Positions 46,798-57,934 of a stretch of DNA of 64,000 nucleotides are shown one piece after another (within the stretch, counting starts at the first letter, position 1; every line of letters starts with the position of its first letter). Position numbers and translations under genes: made by a program. This DNA is from Psychrosphaera saromensis (GTDB lineage: Bacteria; Pseudomonadota; Gammaproteobacteria; Enterobacterales; Alteromonadaceae): positions 3,263,991 to 3,327,990 of the forward strand of contig NZ_MSCH01000003.1 of NCBI RefSeq assembly GCF_002954545.1. Direction: 5' to 3'. The notes below the pieces were generated by a model. That model did not search any database. It was not told the DNA's origin and worked only from the letters and a program-made list of their open reading frames with translations.

Positions 46798-47691
46798 TTA
46801 AAAACCTCGTTCTTTTTTAATGAGTTCGTAAGCAGATTGTATATCTTGAGTTTTCTGTTTTGCCACTTCCATCATTTCTGGTGGTAAGCCTTTGGATACT
46901 AATTTATCTGGATGGTTTTTCGACATTAAACGTTTATAAGCCCGCTTAATCTCTTGTACTGATTCTTTATCGGTTATACCCAACAAGGCATAAGCATCTA
47001 ATATGCTTGGTGACTCTGAAGCCGAGTGATGATGATTTTGCTGACGGCCTTGTTGTTGACTTTGGTTATTATTACTGCCAGTACGGCGACGCTCGTAACG
47101 TCTATTTTTTTGCTGTTGATCTCTTTTATAATTTTGAAATCTAAGCTCAGCTTCCCAAATTACAATCAATTGCCCTAAATGTCGTTTGGTAAAACCTAGT
47201 TGGTTTGCAATGTTAAGCAAGAGTTCATATTCAGCAGGCTCTAATATTGAATCTGAATAAGCCGTTTGAATTTGAATCTCAATAAAAAACTGACATAAAT
47301 CTTGGCGTTTACCAAAGTACTGTTTAAACAAATTAATTTTTTTCTTAATTGGAAAGCCTAAGGACTTCCCTTCATTAAACGCCTCTTTTGCTTCATTAAC
47401 TTGTTCACCAGATAAATGCATTTGAGTCATAAACTCATTCGCGGTTTGAATATCTTCAGCCGTAACATTACCACTGGCTTTGGCTACGTGTCCCATAACA
47501 GAAAAAGTAGTGTAGAAAAATATTGCTTGCTTAGAGTCGTCGCTCGTTAACCATTCTTGTACATTTTGTTTGTTGGTCAGGCGCTTTATTGCCGTATCAA
47601 ACAAATGGCCAATATATAAACCAATTAGCGCTCCTATGATGTTTCTTAATAATAAGAAACCAAAAAATGCCCCTGCTATTTTCCCAGTCAA
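46798..47691 (-). CDS. djlA: Membrane-anchored co-chaperone DjlA
   Basis: A type III membrane DnaJ-like co-chaperone that stimulates DnaK. An N-terminal membrane helix (about 5-30, GAFFGFLLLRNIIGALIGLY) is followed by a TerB-like domain (about 55-185) and a Q/N/R-rich linker. The C-terminal J domain starts at DAYALLGITDKES and carries the HPD motif in SKNHPDKL. Length 297 is slightly above E. coli DjlA (271). It is divergent from lptD, as in many gammaproteobacteria. Confidence 0.94.
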   Translation of the reverse strand: MTGKIAGAFFGFLLLRNIIGALIGLYIGHLFDTAIKRLTNKQNVQEWLTSDDSKQAIFFYTTFSVMGHVAKASGNVTAEDIQTANEFMTQMHLSGEQVNEAKEAFNEGKSLGFPIKKKINLFKQYFGKRQDLCQFFIEIQIQTAYSDSILEPAEYELLLNIANQLGFTKRHLGQLIVIWEAELRFQNYKRDQQQKNRRYERRRTGSNNNQSQQQGRQQNHHHSASESPSILDAYALLGITDKESVQEIKRAYKRLMSKNHPDKLVSKGLPPEMMEVAKQKTQDIQSAYELIKKERGF

Positions 47692-47922
47692 AACAACTCT
47701 CTTTGTTTACTTTAAAATAATCACATAAGTGAATATGGGTTCAAATTCGCAATTTTCAATTTGCGCTGGTAGAAAAGGTTAAAAAATACACCTTAAAAAT
47801 CATTAAATTGTAGAGCGCGCGTAGTATAGCGCAAAAAAATCATATAGAATTCCAAGGTTGGGGATATCGTATATCATTATCATCCTTTCTTTATTTCTTA
47901 TCTTTAAATTTTAGAGGTTAAA

Positions 47923-50208
47923 TTGTCGTCTACCCTTTTAGCAAAAATATTGCCCAGACTAACCTTTGTTATTCGCTATTCTAGTTTTGCTGCAGCCTCA
48001 TTTTTATTTTTAAGTTCTGCGGCTAAGGCTGAGCCTGCCTGTGCAGCACCGTCATTAAAATCGGAAAGAAATTCAGACTTTAATAATTTCACTTATAAAC
48101 CCGATGAAGTGATAGTCACCAGTGAAAGTGCCGATTTACTGCAAGGAAAATACACCGAATTTAATGGTAATGTCACCATTTTTCAACAAAATCAAACCAT
48201 TAAAGCTGATAATGCTATTTATGATGAAGTCTCCAGTCAATTTTCAGCCACTGGTAATATAGAATTAATATCGGATGCAGCCAAAGTGTCCGGTTTATCT
48301 GTTTTTTTAGACGAAGCAAACCAAGACCTAGAGCTGTTAGGAACTAAATATCAATTTGGTTTCAATGCAGGTAGAGGTGAAGCGGAAGTATTTTCAGTTA
48401 CAAATAGCAATAAGCTCAAACTAGAAGGCGCAACCTTCACCACTTGCCCTGGAGATGACCCAAGCTGGTTATTTTCAGCTGACCGTATTCAAATAGATCA
48501 AGATAAAGGATGGGGCGAAGCTTGGAATACAGTATTTAAAATTGCTGACATCCCCGTTATTTATGTGCCATATGTCACCTTTCCTATATCAGATAAAAGA
48601 AAGAGCGGTTTATTATTTCCAGAGCTAGGTAACTCCACACGTTATGGAACTTATATAGCGCAACCTATTTATTTCAATTTAGCTGAAAACTACGACTTTA
48701 CTCTAACACCTAAATATATGTCTGAGCGTGGGTTATTATTACAATCCAACTTCCGTCATTTATCGCAAAACTCTGCCAATATTTTACAAATGGAGTATTT
48801 AAATGAAGATAAAGATGATGTTGAGTTGGGCGAGAGACATTTAGCTTATTGGCAGCATGAGTCCAATTGGCAAGAAAGATGGAATGTTCAATTACAGTGG
48901 ACAGATTTGAGTGATGACAATTACATCAGTGATTTCAGTAGTGATTATCATCATCAATCTGATACCAATTTAAATAACTTCGCCATGCTCACTTATTATG
49001 GTGAGGATATAGATATTTCTTGGTTGTCACAGAATATGTATGAACTTGGCCCACACACACCTTCATACGACTTGCCAATTCAAATGACAATTGACTGGAA
49101 CGCGAATTCAGTCGGCGACTCTCTACAGTTTTTAGTTAATAGCCAATATAGTTTATTTCAAAATGAGTACAAAGATGTAAATGAAGTTCAGCGACTTCAC
49201 TTTGCGCCAGAACTTACATACCAATTAAATACTCCGGCATTTCAGCTATTAGCTAGTACCAGCTACCTATCTACTTATTACAATCAAAAAAATAGAATTC
49301 TAGATGAAGAACAAGAAATAAGTCGAAATTTAGCAAAAGCACGTATCCTGGCAGGCTTAACATTTGAAAAACAAACCACGTATTTTAAACAAGATGTACG
49401 TCAAACTTTAGAGCCTAAAATTCAATACTTATATGTAGAAGATGTTGATCAATCAGGTATTGGCTTATATGACTCGCAGTTATTAAAAGAAGATTATTTC
49501 TCTTTATTCAGGGATAATAACTATTCAGGCATCGATAATATTTCAGCCGCAAACCAAATAACCATCGGATTCAGTACCAGCATATACAATAACGTTAATA
49601 AAGAGTTATTTCGATTTGGTCTTGGTAAAATATATAAATTAAATAATGATGTCAGTGGAACTAATGATGAGTTAGTGAACTCAAAGCAAGCGGTTGCCCT
49701 TGAATGGTTTGGACAACTTACTGACAATTGGCAATTAGATGGTGGTATCTTATACAACCAAGAATCTAAAGAAGTTGAAACTGGCTTTGTGTCACTGGAT
49801 TATTGGTTAGCAAAAGATAAGAACTTTCAATTTAACCATAGATATGCGACTGATGTTGCTGGCATAAAAATAAATCAGGCCGGTATTTTTGCCAGTTATC
49901 AGATTAATCCAACATGGGCAGTTGCAGCAAGTTACCACCAGGACTTAGAATCTAATGTCAATATGGATGCATTAATTGGCTTTGAATACCGTTCTTGTTG
50001 TTGGAGTATACAATTAGCTGCCAAACGACAGATTGTCGTCGATTTAAATGACGCCCAAATCGATTCTAATGTTGATGTCGAATATGACAATGGTATTAGT
50101 TTCAATTTTAAAATTAGTGGATTAGGTGGCGATTTATCGTCAAGCATTGCAAATTTATTCTCAGAAAGTATTTTTGCTTACCGTCGACCTTATTTAATTA
50201 CAAATTAA
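47923..50208 (+). CDS. lptD: LPS-assembly protein LptD
   Basis: Outer-membrane beta-barrel that inserts lipopolysaccharide into the outer leaflet together with LptE. A signal peptide (about 1-36, ending AAKA), an OstA/LptA-like periplasmic domain (about 50-180) and a large C-terminal barrel are visible. The four conserved cysteines occur as Cys40, Cys175 and the adjacent CC pair in YRSCCWSIQ, matching the two interdomain disulfides known in E. coli LptD. The start is TTG with AGAGG upstream. It heads the lptD-surA-pdxA-rsmA-apaG-apaH operon. Confidence 0.96.
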   Translation: MSSTLLAKILPRLTFVIRYSSFAAASFLFLSSAAKAEPACAAPSLKSERNSDFNNFTYKPDEVIVTSESADLLQGKYTEFNGNVTIFQQNQTIKADNAIYDEVSSQFSATGNIELISDAAKVSGLSVFLDEANQDLELLGTKYQFGFNAGRGEAEVFSVTNSNKLKLEGATFTTCPGDDPSWLFSADRIQIDQDKGWGEAWNTVFKIADIPVIYVPYVTFPISDKRKSGLLFPELGNSTRYGTYIAQPIYFNLAENYDFTLTPKYMSERGLLLQSNFRHLSQNSANILQMEYLNEDKDDVELGERHLAYWQHESNWQERWNVQLQWTDLSDDNYISDFSSDYHHQSDTNLNNFAMLTYYGEDIDISWLSQNMYELGPHTPSYDLPIQMTIDWNANSVGDSLQFLVNSQYSLFQNEYKDVNEVQRLHFAPELTYQLNTPAFQLLASTSYLSTYYNQKNRILDEEQEISRNLAKARILAGLTFEKQTTYFKQDVRQTLEPKIQYLYVEDVDQSGIGLYDSQLLKEDYFSLFRDNNYSGIDNISAANQITIGFSTSIYNNVNKELFRFGLGKIYKLNNDVSGTNDELVNSKQAVALEWFGQLTDNWQLDGGILYNQESKEVETGFVSLDYWLAKDKNFQFNHRYATDVAGIKINQAGIFASYQINPTWAVAASYHQDLESNVNMDALIGFEYRSCCWSIQLAAKRQIVVDLNDAQIDSNVDVEYDNGISFNFKISGLGGDLSSSIANLFSESIFAYRRPYLITN

Positions 50209-50227
50209 AAAATAAAAGAGAAGAATA

Positions 50228-51517
50228 ATGATAAACAAATCAATTATAAGTTTAACTTTATTGTGTAGTCTGTTTGTCTCAGCCGCAATACAAGCTGAAC
50301 CAAAAGAAATTGACCATGTTACTGTAATTGTCAATGACGGCGTTATATTAGAGAGTGAAATCCAGGCAATTATCTCTGAAGTTAAAAAATCGGCTTCACA
50401 AAATAATCAATCCCTTCCTTCTGATAAAGCGCTTCGAGCACAAGCTATTGACCGTTTAATTATAAACAGTGTTCAAGTTCAAATGGCAGATAATATGGGG
50501 ATACAAATAAGTGATGCTCACCTTGATTCTGTATTACAAAATATAGCTCAAGGTCAAAACATGTCAGTTGAACAAGTTCGCTTAGAGGTAGTAAAAAGTG
50601 GTGAAAGTTATGAACGTTATAGAGAGAAACTAAGAGAAGAAGTCGCTCTTAATGAAGTGCGCCGTGGAAATGTACATAGACGTGTTAATATCTCGCTACA
50701 AGAAATAAATACACTTATTACCCTAATGGACGAAAACTCTAGTAAAGAAGAGTATCAAATCGGTCATATATTAGTGTCAGTGCCAAATAAAGCAGCGCAA
50801 TCTGAAGTCGATGCAAAAAAAGATATAGCTGATAAAGTAGTTAAATTACTGAAAGACGGCAGTGACTTCAAAAAAATCGCAATAGCATCATCCTCTGGTG
50901 CAAAAGCATTGGAAGGCGGTGATTGGGGTTATATGGGTATTAACGAAATGCCTTCACTATTTTCAGAAAGCGTACGCGGTAAAAAAGCAGGCTCGTTAAT
51001 TGGACCTCTTCGTTCAGGCGCGGGTTTTCACATAGTAAAAGTATTAGATGTTAGAGGTCGTCAAACGGTTGAAGTTAAAGAAGTATTAGCTCGTCATATC
51101 TTAATTAAACCATCTATTATTTTAAGTGAAGAAAAAGCAAAAAGTATGCTAAATAAATTCTTAGCAGAAGTAGCCGATGGGTCGGCCGATTTTGGCAAGT
51201 TAGCCAAGAAACATTCTGAAGATCCAGGGTCTGCATTAAAAAATGGTGAATTAGGTTGGGCAAATCCTGATATTTACGCACCGAAATTTAAAGAACAATT
51301 AGCTGATTTAAAAGTTGGTGAATACAGTAAACCATTTCGCTCTCAATTTGGTTGGCACGTTGTGCAACTAATGGAAGAAAGAACCGCTGATGCAACAGAG
51401 AAGAGCAAACAAGATCAAGCGTATCAAATTTTATATAAACGTAAATTTGCTGAAGAAACTGAAAATTGGTTAAGAGAAATCCGTGACCAAGCTTATATTG
51501 AGGTAATTGCTGAATAA
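50228..51517 (+). CDS. surA: Periplasmic chaperone / peptidyl-prolyl isomerase SurA
   Basis: Chaperone for outer-membrane proteins, including LptD, encoded just upstream. A signal peptide (about 1-23, ending IQA), a helical SurA N-terminal domain, then two parvulin domains ([11 protein letters not shown] and [11 protein letters not shown] mark their starts) and a C-terminal helix. Length 429 is normal. It begins 19 bp after lptD with AGAAGA upstream. Confidence 0.96.
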   Translation: MINKSIISLTLLCSLFVSAAIQAEPKEIDHVTVIVNDGVILESEIQAIISEVKKSASQNNQSLPSDKALRAQAIDRLIINSVQVQMADNMGIQISDAHLDSVLQNIAQGQNMSVEQVRLEVVKSGESYERYREKLREEVALNEVRRGNVHRRVNISLQEINTLITLMDENSSKEEYQIGHILVSVPNKAAQSEVDAKKDIADKVVKLLKDGSDFKKIAIASSSGAKALEGGDWGYMGINEMPSLFSESVRGKKAGSLIGPLRSGAGFHIVKVLDVRGRQTVEVKEVLARHILIKPSIILSEEKAKSMLNKFLAEVADGSADFGKLAKKHSEDPGSALKNGELGWANPDIYAPKFKEQLADLKVGEYSKPFRSQFGWHVVQLMEERTADATEKSKQDQAYQILYKRKFAEETENWLREIRDQAYIEVIAE

Positions 51518-51518
51518 T

Positions 51519-52517
51519 ATGCTTAGTAAAATAGCAATAACTCCGGGTGAACCAGGCGGTATTGGCCCAGATATCACAATACAAGTTGCTCAACTAGAAT
51601 GGGATGCTCAGCTTATCATTATTGCCGACAAAAGCATGATGTTAGACCGAGCTAAAACATTAAACTTGCCATTAATTTTAGTTGATTTTGACGACACTAA
51701 ACCGTCAGTTCAGCATGTGCCTGGGCAACTCTTCATTATTGATGTATCAATGGCTGAGCCTGCTAAAGCCGGTCAATTGAATGAAGCTAATGGTCGATAT
51801 GTAGTGGAGACTTTAACCGTTGCCAGCCAAGGTAACTTAGACGATGTCTACGACGCTATTGTTACAGGCCCGGTACAAAAAGGAATTATCAATCAAGCGG
51901 GTATTCCTTTTAGTGGCCATACTGAGTTTTTTGCAGGACATTCAAATACCTCTGATGTGGTTATGTTATTAGCCACTGATGGTCTAAGAGTGGCATTAGT
52001 GACTACTCACATTCCTTTACAATATGTATCAAAAGCCATAACACCTGAACGTTTACACAAGGTGATCAGTATTTTACATAGTGAATTACAAGTGAAGTTT
52101 GGTATTAAAAATCCAGCTATCTTTGTTTGTGGATTAAATCCACATGCTGGTGAAGGTGGACATTTAGGCCGTGAAGAAATAGAAGTTATAGAGCCTACTT
52201 TAGATGTATTAAGAGCTGAAGGGATTAATTTAATTGGCCCCTTACCTGCCGACACTTTATTCCAGGAAAAGTATTTACAAGATGCTGATGCCGTATTAGC
52301 TATGTATCACGATCAAGGTTTACCGGTATTAAAATATAAAGGTTTTGGTAATGCCGTTAACATCACTTTAGGCTTACCTTATATAAGAACGTCTGTTGAT
52401 CATGGTACCGCGCTAGATTTAGCAGGAACCGGTAACGCAGATATTGGCAGTATGAAAGTTGCCATTACCCATGCTATTAAAATGGCAAAAGAAAAATTAA
52501 CGAGAGCCCCTAAATGA
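51519..52517 (+). CDS. pdxA: 4-hydroxythreonine-4-phosphate dehydrogenase
   Basis: NAD-dependent oxidative decarboxylation in pyridoxal phosphate synthesis. The motifs [35 protein letters not shown] and [12 protein letters not shown] are family hallmarks and include the metal-binding His residues. The ATG at 51519 immediately follows the surA stop and is preferred to a TTG inside surA, giving 332 residues. The stop overlaps the rsmA start (ATGA). Confidence 0.95.
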   Translation: MLSKIAITPGEPGGIGPDITIQVAQLEWDAQLIIIADKSMMLDRAKTLNLPLILVDFDDTKPSVQHVPGQLFIIDVSMAEPAKAGQLNEANGRYVVETLTVASQGNLDDVYDAIVTGPVQKGIINQAGIPFSGHTEFFAGHSNTSDVVMLLATDGLRVALVTTHIPLQYVSKAITPERLHKVISILHSELQVKFGIKNPAIFVCGLNPHAGEGGHLGREEIEVIEPTLDVLRAEGINLIGPLPADTLFQEKYLQDADAVLAMYHDQGLPVLKYKGFGNAVNITLGLPYIRTSVDHGTALDLAGTGNADIGSMKVAITHAIKMAKEKLTRAPK

Positions 52518-53377
52518 GCAAACATAGACCATCAAAAAAAGTCACCAATGCAAAAAAGGGGATCCATCAAGGACATAAAGCTAAAAAACGTTTTGGCCAA
52601 AACTTTTTAAATGATCCAGATATTATTGACCGAATCGTTCGCGCGATTTCACCTAAAGTTGGTGATAACCTTTTAGAAATCGGTCCAGGCTTAGGGGCTA
52701 TTACAGAACCTGTTGCAGAATTAACTGACAAACTAAATGTGGTTGAACTCGACAGAGATCTAGCTGACAGACTTAAAACACACCCTTTTTACGGTAGTAA
52801 ATTAAACATATATCAAGGTGATGCATTACAGTTTGATTTTAGTGAAATAATAAAACCGGGTGAGAAGTTTAAGATATTTGGTAACTTACCATATAACATT
52901 TCAACGCCATTGTTATTCCATCTTTATAACTACCTAGACTGCATTGAAAACATGCATTTTATGTTACAAAAAGAAGTGGTTAATCGTATGTGTGCAGCGC
53001 CAAATTGTAAAGCATTTGGCCGCCTTAGTGTGATGACGCAGTATTACTGTAAAACAATTCCAGTGGCTGACGTACCGCCAAGTGCATTTGTGCCACCACC
53101 GAAGGTTGATTCAGCGGTAATACGTTTAATACCAAAACCACATGCTGAACGCAATCAAGTTAACCCGGCGACGCTTAATACCGTCTGTTTGGAAGCTTTT
53201 AACCAACGTAGAAAAACATTACGTAATAGTTTAAGCAACATAGTGAGCCAGGATGTATTAGCTGAATTAGGCGTTGATGCTAATTTACGCGCTGAAAACC
53301 TGACATTAAATCAGTTTATAGAAATTGCTCAATGGCTAGATAAAAATAAAGAAGAACAGAGCAATAATGACGATTAA
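52514..53377 (+). CDS. rsmA: 16S rRNA dimethyladenosine transferase RsmA
   Basis: Dimethylates A1518 and A1519 of 16S rRNA (E. coli numbering), an assembly checkpoint for the small subunit. [24 protein letters not shown] and the adenine-pocket NLPYNIS are all present. A basic N-terminal extension (about 25 residues) precedes the usual start motif. Overlaps pdxA by 4 bp and apaG by 11 bp. Confidence 0.96.
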   Translation: MSKHRPSKKVTNAKKGIHQGHKAKKRFGQNFLNDPDIIDRIVRAISPKVGDNLLEIGPGLGAITEPVAELTDKLNVVELDRDLADRLKTHPFYGSKLNIYQGDALQFDFSEIIKPGEKFKIFGNLPYNISTPLLFHLYNYLDCIENMHFMLQKEVVNRMCAAPNCKAFGRLSVMTQYYCKTIPVADVPPSAFVPPPKVDSAVIRLIPKPHAERNQVNPATLNTVCLEAFNQRRKTLRNSLSNIVSQDVLAELGVDANLRAENLTLNQFIEIAQWLDKNKEEQSNNDD

Positions 53378-53732
53378 TATTAGCGTTCAAACTAAGCATA
53401 TTGAAGAACAATCCGATGAAGAAAATCATCGGTTTGTATTTGCATATACTGTCACCATTGCCAATGACGGCGACAGCGACTCAAAATTACTTAATCGGTA
53501 TTGGTTGATCACTGATGCCAATGGTAAAAAAATTGAAGTTCAAGGTGCTGGAGTTGTAGGTGAGCAACCAGTTATTAAACCAGGTCAAAGTTACACTTAT
53601 ACAAGTGGTTGTATTATTGAAACACCGGTTGGCACAATGGAAGGATATTATGAAATGTTAGACAATGCTCAAAACAAGCATAAAGCCTCTATCCCTGTGT
53701 TTCGCCTTTGTGTTCCGAACATAGTCCACTAA
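53367..53732 (+). CDS. apaG: ApaG (DUF525) protein
   Basis: A 121-residue fibronectin-like beta protein of the ApaG family, with [26 protein letters not shown] and the glycine-rich [14 protein letters not shown]. Its biochemical role is not settled. The start lies inside the rsmA 3' end, so translation is coupled, and apaH begins 22 bp after its stop. Confidence 0.95.
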   Translation: MTINISVQTKHIEEQSDEENHRFVFAYTVTIANDGDSDSKLLNRYWLITDANGKKIEVQGAGVVGEQPVIKPGQSYTYTSGCIIETPVGTMEGYYEMLDNAQNKHKASIPVFRLCVPNIVH

Positions 53733-53754
53733 GTTAACTGGACTACGAAGCTAA

Positions 53755-54573
53755 ATGGCAGATTATTTTGTTGGCGATTTACAAGGTTGTTTTGATGGTC
53801 TGCAGCAAGCGTTAGCTGAAGTAGAGTTCAACTCTAGCAAAGACACCCTTTGGTTAACTGGCGACCTGATTGCTCGTGGTGAGCAATCATTGCAAACACT
53901 TGAATTTTTATATAAAAATCAAGATTCTGTAAAAACAGTACTCGGCAACCATGACTTACACTTTTTATCTGTTGCCAATAAAATAAAAAAAGAAAACCCA
54001 AAAGATTTATTAACTCCCCTATTACAAAGCCCTAAACTAACTCGTTATATTGATTGGCTTAGGTTACAGCCTTTGGTGTTAGCTTTACCCGATAACTCGG
54101 GATTTATGAGTCACGCAGGCTTAGCTCCGCACTGGCAAGCAGAAGACGCTGTATATTGGTCTGAACAAGTACAATCCATTTTAATGGCAAAAGACTACAC
54201 CGACTTCCTGCCTTCTATGTATGGAAAAAAGCCGACCAAATGGCATCAAGACTTATCTGAACTCGACAAAATAAAATACGCAATAAATGCATTAACCAGA
54301 ATGCGTTACTGTTCATTGGATGGTGAGTTAGAATTCGACAGCAAGTGTGCACCGCAGGATTTAGCCGACAAAAACCTCCAACCTTGGTTTGAATACGATA
54401 AGCAAAGATTTATACAAAACAAATGGATATTTGGCCATTGGGCTTCATTAATGGGTGAAACCAAAAATAAAAACATTCTTGCGTTAGATACGGGTTATGT
54501 TTGGGGGCAATATTTAACTATCTATGAATTAAAAAAGGATAGTTATATAAAAATTCGAGCAATTGATAAATAA
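53755..54573 (+). CDS. apaH: Bis(5'-nucleosyl)-tetraphosphatase, symmetrical
   Basis: Hydrolyses Ap4A to two ADP. The metallophosphatase motifs are visible: GDLQGCFDGL (with Gln in place of the usual His of GDIHG/GDVQG), LWLTGDLIARG, VLGNHDLHFL and later GHWAS. The GDLQG form is usual for ApaH. Length 272 is normal. It is the last gene of the lptD operon; a short tandem repeat, not a clear terminator, follows. Confidence 0.95.
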   Translation: MADYFVGDLQGCFDGLQQALAEVEFNSSKDTLWLTGDLIARGEQSLQTLEFLYKNQDSVKTVLGNHDLHFLSVANKIKKENPKDLLTPLLQSPKLTRYIDWLRLQPLVLALPDNSGFMSHAGLAPHWQAEDAVYWSEQVQSILMAKDYTDFLPSMYGKKPTKWHQDLSELDKIKYAINALTRMRYCSLDGELEFDSKCAPQDLADKNLQPWFEYDKQRFIQNKWIFGHWASLMGETKNKNILALDTGYVWGQYLTIYELKKDSYIKIRAIDK

Positions 54574-54607
54574 TGAACCATTATTAGTCTAACAAGTTTC
54601 GTCATCT

Positions 54608-54662
54608 ACCCACAAAACTTGGTTGTCTGTCCACAAAAGCCAGTTGTCTAACCACAAAAGCG
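54608..54662. repeat. 21-bp tandem repeat (~2.6 copies) downstream of apaH
   Basis: Units: ACCCACAAAACTTGGTTGTC(T) at 54608-54628, GTCCACAAAAGCCAGTTGTC(T) at 54629-54649 and a partial AACCACAAAAGCG at 54650-54662. The core is CCACAAAA then TTGTCT. They begin 35 bp after the apaH stop and lie about 110 bp before the next gene. Function unknown; possibly a decayed repeat or tandem protein-binding sites. Confidence 0.7.
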
Positions 54663-54770
54663 TAATTACATGATAGAATTTACAATTATCGCTAAATTAA
54701 TTTAAGTTATTGCCGATAGCTTTTAGAGAAATAAAAAAACTTATAATGTTTTCAAAATATTGGAGCTAGT

Positions 54771-56786
54771 ATGAACTTAACCATTGCTATGAGAGTAATT
54801 GGCGGATTTGCAATCACGTCCACCTTGTTGTTATTCCTTGGCATTAACTCAGTCTCTGTTTTAAACGGGATATCCGAGTCAACAACTCAAGTTAATCAAG
54901 TTTCTGTTCCAGCATTGGATGCCAGCGCTAAACTTCAACAAAACTTCCTGCAAATGAGTAAAACGGCATTATTAGAATACTATGCAACCGACTTTCAAAT
55001 TATAGAAGAGTCAATTGCTAAATTTGAAACTCAATCATCCGAGTTTGATACCGACTTTGCTCTTTTAACTGAAATCGTTTCCCAGGACGAACTGCTTCTT
55101 CAAGCTTTACCTAGAGTAAAGAACAGCTACGACGCATTTAAAGAAAAAGCTGACTTGTTATCTCACTCTAAAGAAAGAACGCTAAAACTAGCAGACGCGA
55201 TTGCCACTACATTTGATGATACTGAAATGGCTGCTGATGATGCATCAGTTTACTTATTAGATTTTATTGATTTAAATAATTTGAGCGTCACAAAACCTGC
55301 TGCACGAGAATTAGCCGCAAAAATAGAAAGCAGCATGGTTAGTGTTATCAGTGCCGTTACTGATATTAAAAAAGAAAATAAGAAATTAACCGTTGCAGTC
55401 ATCATTAAAGAATTAGCTTATACCCAAGACAGTATCAATGAGTCTCTGGCAGAACTAATCACTGTAGTTGGCAATTCAGATGTTGAAGGCTTTGATGATG
55501 TTGTAGAACAGGTTGGCATTCTAAACGACCTGTTAACCAATGAAGTCTCAATACAAAAACTAAAAGTAGACTGGATAAATCAACGAGAAACAACAAACCG
55601 CTTATTAGAAGAAACCAATTTAGAGATTAGTAACGGTTTAGCTGCGCTAGAGAGCTTAGCTAAAGTGGTTAAAGAACAGTTAGCTATTATGAAAACGGAG
55701 CTAAGTGAAGACGTTAGTGACGGTGTAATGAGCAACTGGTTTGTTATGGTGATCTCTATCATCTTATCTGTATTTATCGCATTTATTACGGTTATTCGAG
55801 TTACTCGCCCTCTAGCTGAAGTGAATCGTGTACTAACTATAGTATCTACTGGTGATTTAACGACTAAGTTAGATGATTCAGGTACAGATGAGTTTGGCAT
55901 TTTAGCTAAAAATTGTAACTTATTAATTGAAAATCTGCGTAACCTAATTAACGGTATCGTTAACCGCTCAAATCAATTAGCTACCGCTGCAGAAGAAACC
56001 TCTATGGTCGTTAAAGAATCGACTATTGCGATAAACGATCAACGTTCACAAGTTGAGCAAGCAGCAACAGCGACTTCAGAAATGGCCAGTACCTCTGAGT
56101 CAGTAATGGAAAGAGCAAACGAAGCTTTATCTGACATAAAACATGCAGATGAAGAAGCTGAAAAAGTTAAACTGATTTCAAATACCAATAAAGAAACAAT
56201 CCTGCGCTTAGCGAGTGAGATTGAACAAGCATCTGGTGTAATAAACGAAGTAAATCAACACAGTGCCGCTATAGGCGGAATACTAGACGTTATTCGTGGC
56301 GTAGCTGACCAAACTAACTTATTAGCATTAAATGCCGCTATTGAAGCTGCACGAGCTGGTGAGCATGGTCGAGGTTTTGCCGTTGTTGCCGATGAAGTTC
56401 GTACTCTAGCAAGTAAAACGCAGCAGTCTACTGAAGAAATTCAAAGCATGATTGAACAATTACAAAATGGTTCAACATCAGCGGTTGCCGTTATGAACAA
56501 CAGTAAAGAGCAAGCTGAAAGATGTGTTGAACAATCAGAGCAAGCAACGGTTGCTTTAGATGGGATTACCGATTCAGTACATCAAGCTAATGATATGAGT
56601 GAACAAATCGTATCTGCAGCAAGAGAACAAAATCAAGTAAGCTCAGAGATAAGTGAACGTTTAGAGTCGATTGTAACTATTGCAGAACAAACTGCATTAG
56701 GTGCTGAACAAACGGAACTATCTTCTCAAGAAGTGGCTAAACTGGCAGAAGAGTTACGCCAGTCTGTAGACCAATTTAGATTGTAA
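54771..56786 (+). CDS. Methyl-accepting chemotaxis protein with large periplasmic sensor
   Basis: A 671-residue chemoreceptor. First helix at about 8-28, a helical periplasmic ligand-binding region to about 320, second helix ([20 protein letters not shown]), HAMP, then the cytoplasmic signalling hairpin with its tip around [19 protein letters not shown]. Adaptation-region glutamines and glutamates are present. There is no C-terminal CheR-binding pentapeptide that I can recognise (it ends SVDQFRL). The ATG follows GGAG. Monocistronic with a strong terminator. The ligand is unknown. Confidence 0.92.
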   Translation: MNLTIAMRVIGGFAITSTLLLFLGINSVSVLNGISESTTQVNQVSVPALDASAKLQQNFLQMSKTALLEYYATDFQIIEESIAKFETQSSEFDTDFALLTEIVSQDELLLQALPRVKNSYDAFKEKADLLSHSKERTLKLADAIATTFDDTEMAADDASVYLLDFIDLNNLSVTKPAARELAAKIESSMVSVISAVTDIKKENKKLTVAVIIKELAYTQDSINESLAELITVVGNSDVEGFDDVVEQVGILNDLLTNEVSIQKLKVDWINQRETTNRLLEETNLEISNGLAALESLAKVVKEQLAIMKTELSEDVSDGVMSNWFVMVISIILSVFIAFITVIRVTRPLAEVNRVLTIVSTGDLTTKLDDSGTDEFGILAKNCNLLIENLRNLINGIVNRSNQLATAAEETSMVVKESTIAINDQRSQVEQAATATSEMASTSESVMERANEALSDIKHADEEAEKVKLISNTNKETILRLASEIEQASGVINEVNQHSAAIGGILDVIRGVADQTNLLALNAAIEAARAGEHGRGFAVVADEVRTLASKTQQSTEEIQSMIEQLQNGSTSAVAVMNNSKEQAERCVEQSEQATVALDGITDSVHQANDMSEQIVSAAREQNQVSSEISERLESIVTIAEQTALGAEQTELSSQEVAKLAEELRQSVDQFRL

Positions 56787-56814
56787 CCTTTATTTAGGTT
56801 TATTTTATCTTGTT

Positions 56815-56844
56815 AAAAAACGCCAATTTATATTGGCGTTTTTT
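56815..56844. terminator. Terminator after the chemoreceptor gene
   Basis: A 13-bp stem AAAAAACGCCAAT / ATTGGCGTTTTTT with a 4-nt loop and T-run; it can also end the convergent FMN reductase transcript, whose stop lies ~90 bp away. Confidence 0.85.
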
Positions 56845-56934
56845 TATTGCCTTAAAACATTTCATTTTGATTTTGTGTTCTGTATTTCCCAATAAAAAGC
56901 ACACAAAATTCAAGCTGTATCTCTTTATAATGCT

Positions 56935-57594
56935 TTAAGGAGCATTTCTCTGTTCTGGGCTGACGTTAAAGTCTTTAACCATAGTGTGTGGATTTACGGC
57001 GGCTCTATGATTGCTTGTCGCTTGAGCCCACCATTCTAGCTGACTAAACGTTCGTCCGAAGTAACCAAACCAGGATGCTTGATCTTCTCCCTCTTGTACT
57101 AAACCATCTTCTGTAAACACATCTTGTGCTTTAGGTACGTGGATCATGGCAGATACCGACAAACAACCTAGCTCGGATAGGAAGGTTCTCATATTAACCG
57201 CAGCACGCATTCCTCCCCACTGTCCGGCTGAGTAAGTCACGATTGCACTTGGTTTGTAAGAAAATAAAGAACTGCCAAAGTGATTTAGTAAATTGGTTAA
57301 AGCCGGACTCATACAATGATTATATTCAGGACTGATCATGACAAAACCATCAGCGGCTTCTATTTTTTCAGCTAATACGTCTAGTGCCTCTGGCGCTTGC
57401 CCTTTTGCGTAGGCAAACTGTGGCTTGAATACCGCTTCCAATGGATAGTCTAACGCGTCGATTAATTCGAATTCATGTTCAGGAAATTGACTGTTTAAAC
57501 AGGCAATAGAGGCTTTTGATACTCGTACGCCAAGTCGAGCAGGTCTCGGTGGTGTGCTGTTTCTTACGGTACCTAAGAAAATAAGAAATTTCAT
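56935..57594 (-). CDS. NADPH-dependent FMN reductase-like flavoprotein
   Basis: A 219-residue flavodoxin-like oxidoreductase of the NADPH-dependent FMN reductase family. The phosphate-binding loop is LGTVRNSTPPRPA, and SPEYNHCMSPALTNLLNHF carries the conserved SPEYN. The later YSAGQWGGMRAA is the flavin-contact loop. It may act as a quinone, chromate or azo-type reductase; the substrate is unknown. The next gene upstream (glutathione peroxidase) is on the same strand but 340 bp away, so it probably has its own promoter. Confidence 0.85.
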   Translation of the reverse strand: MKFLIFLGTVRNSTPPRPARLGVRVSKASIACLNSQFPEHEFELIDALDYPLEAVFKPQFAYAKGQAPEALDVLAEKIEAADGFVMISPEYNHCMSPALTNLLNHFGSSLFSYKPSAIVTYSAGQWGGMRAAVNMRTFLSELGCLSVSAMIHVPKAQDVFTEDGLVQEGEDQASWFGYFGRTFSQLEWWAQATSNHRAAVNPHTMVKDFNVSPEQRNAP

Positions 57595-57934
57595 ATATAA
57601 ACTCCATTGGATAAATTACGATATTAAGCTGGTCGTTTTTTTGGGTTTCAGATCTAAGCTAACTAACAAGCTTACTCACTAAGATCTCAGCCATTATTCC
57701 AAGGCCCAATAAAACTAACGCACACATGATACCAATATTAAAATGAACAAATATTGAGCTGCGTTAAGAAAACATAACATAATTTTTTGCAAAGATGATT
57801 TTGTGAGTTTATTTTTAGGTGGGATGAATTAAATGAATTGCTGGTTTGTATGAGGGACTAAATGTTTGGTTTAACCAATTCAATGATTAAACCAAACGAA
57901 ACTTTACTGATGGTTATAGCTAAAATCAGAGCAA
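57595..57934. other. Intergenic region, FMN reductase / glutathione peroxidase
   Basis: A 340-bp gap that should hold the FMN reductase promoter. It contains a perfect 11-bp inverted repeat, GTTTGGTTTAA (57864-57874) and TTAAACCAAAC (57887-57897), 38 bp after the peroxidase stop on the reverse strand; this may be its terminator, though no T-run follows. No ORF can be supported. Confidence 0.5.

Noticed and set aside
47815-47832. GCGC-rich inverted segment upstream of lptD as a sigma-E or regulator site
   Set aside because: It does not match the sigma-E promoter pattern (GGAACTT with TCAAA/TCTGA) and the pairing is only 4-5 bp.
54608-54662. CRISPR-like array
   Set aside because: The units are contiguous 21-bp tandem copies without spacers, and no cas genes are in the window.
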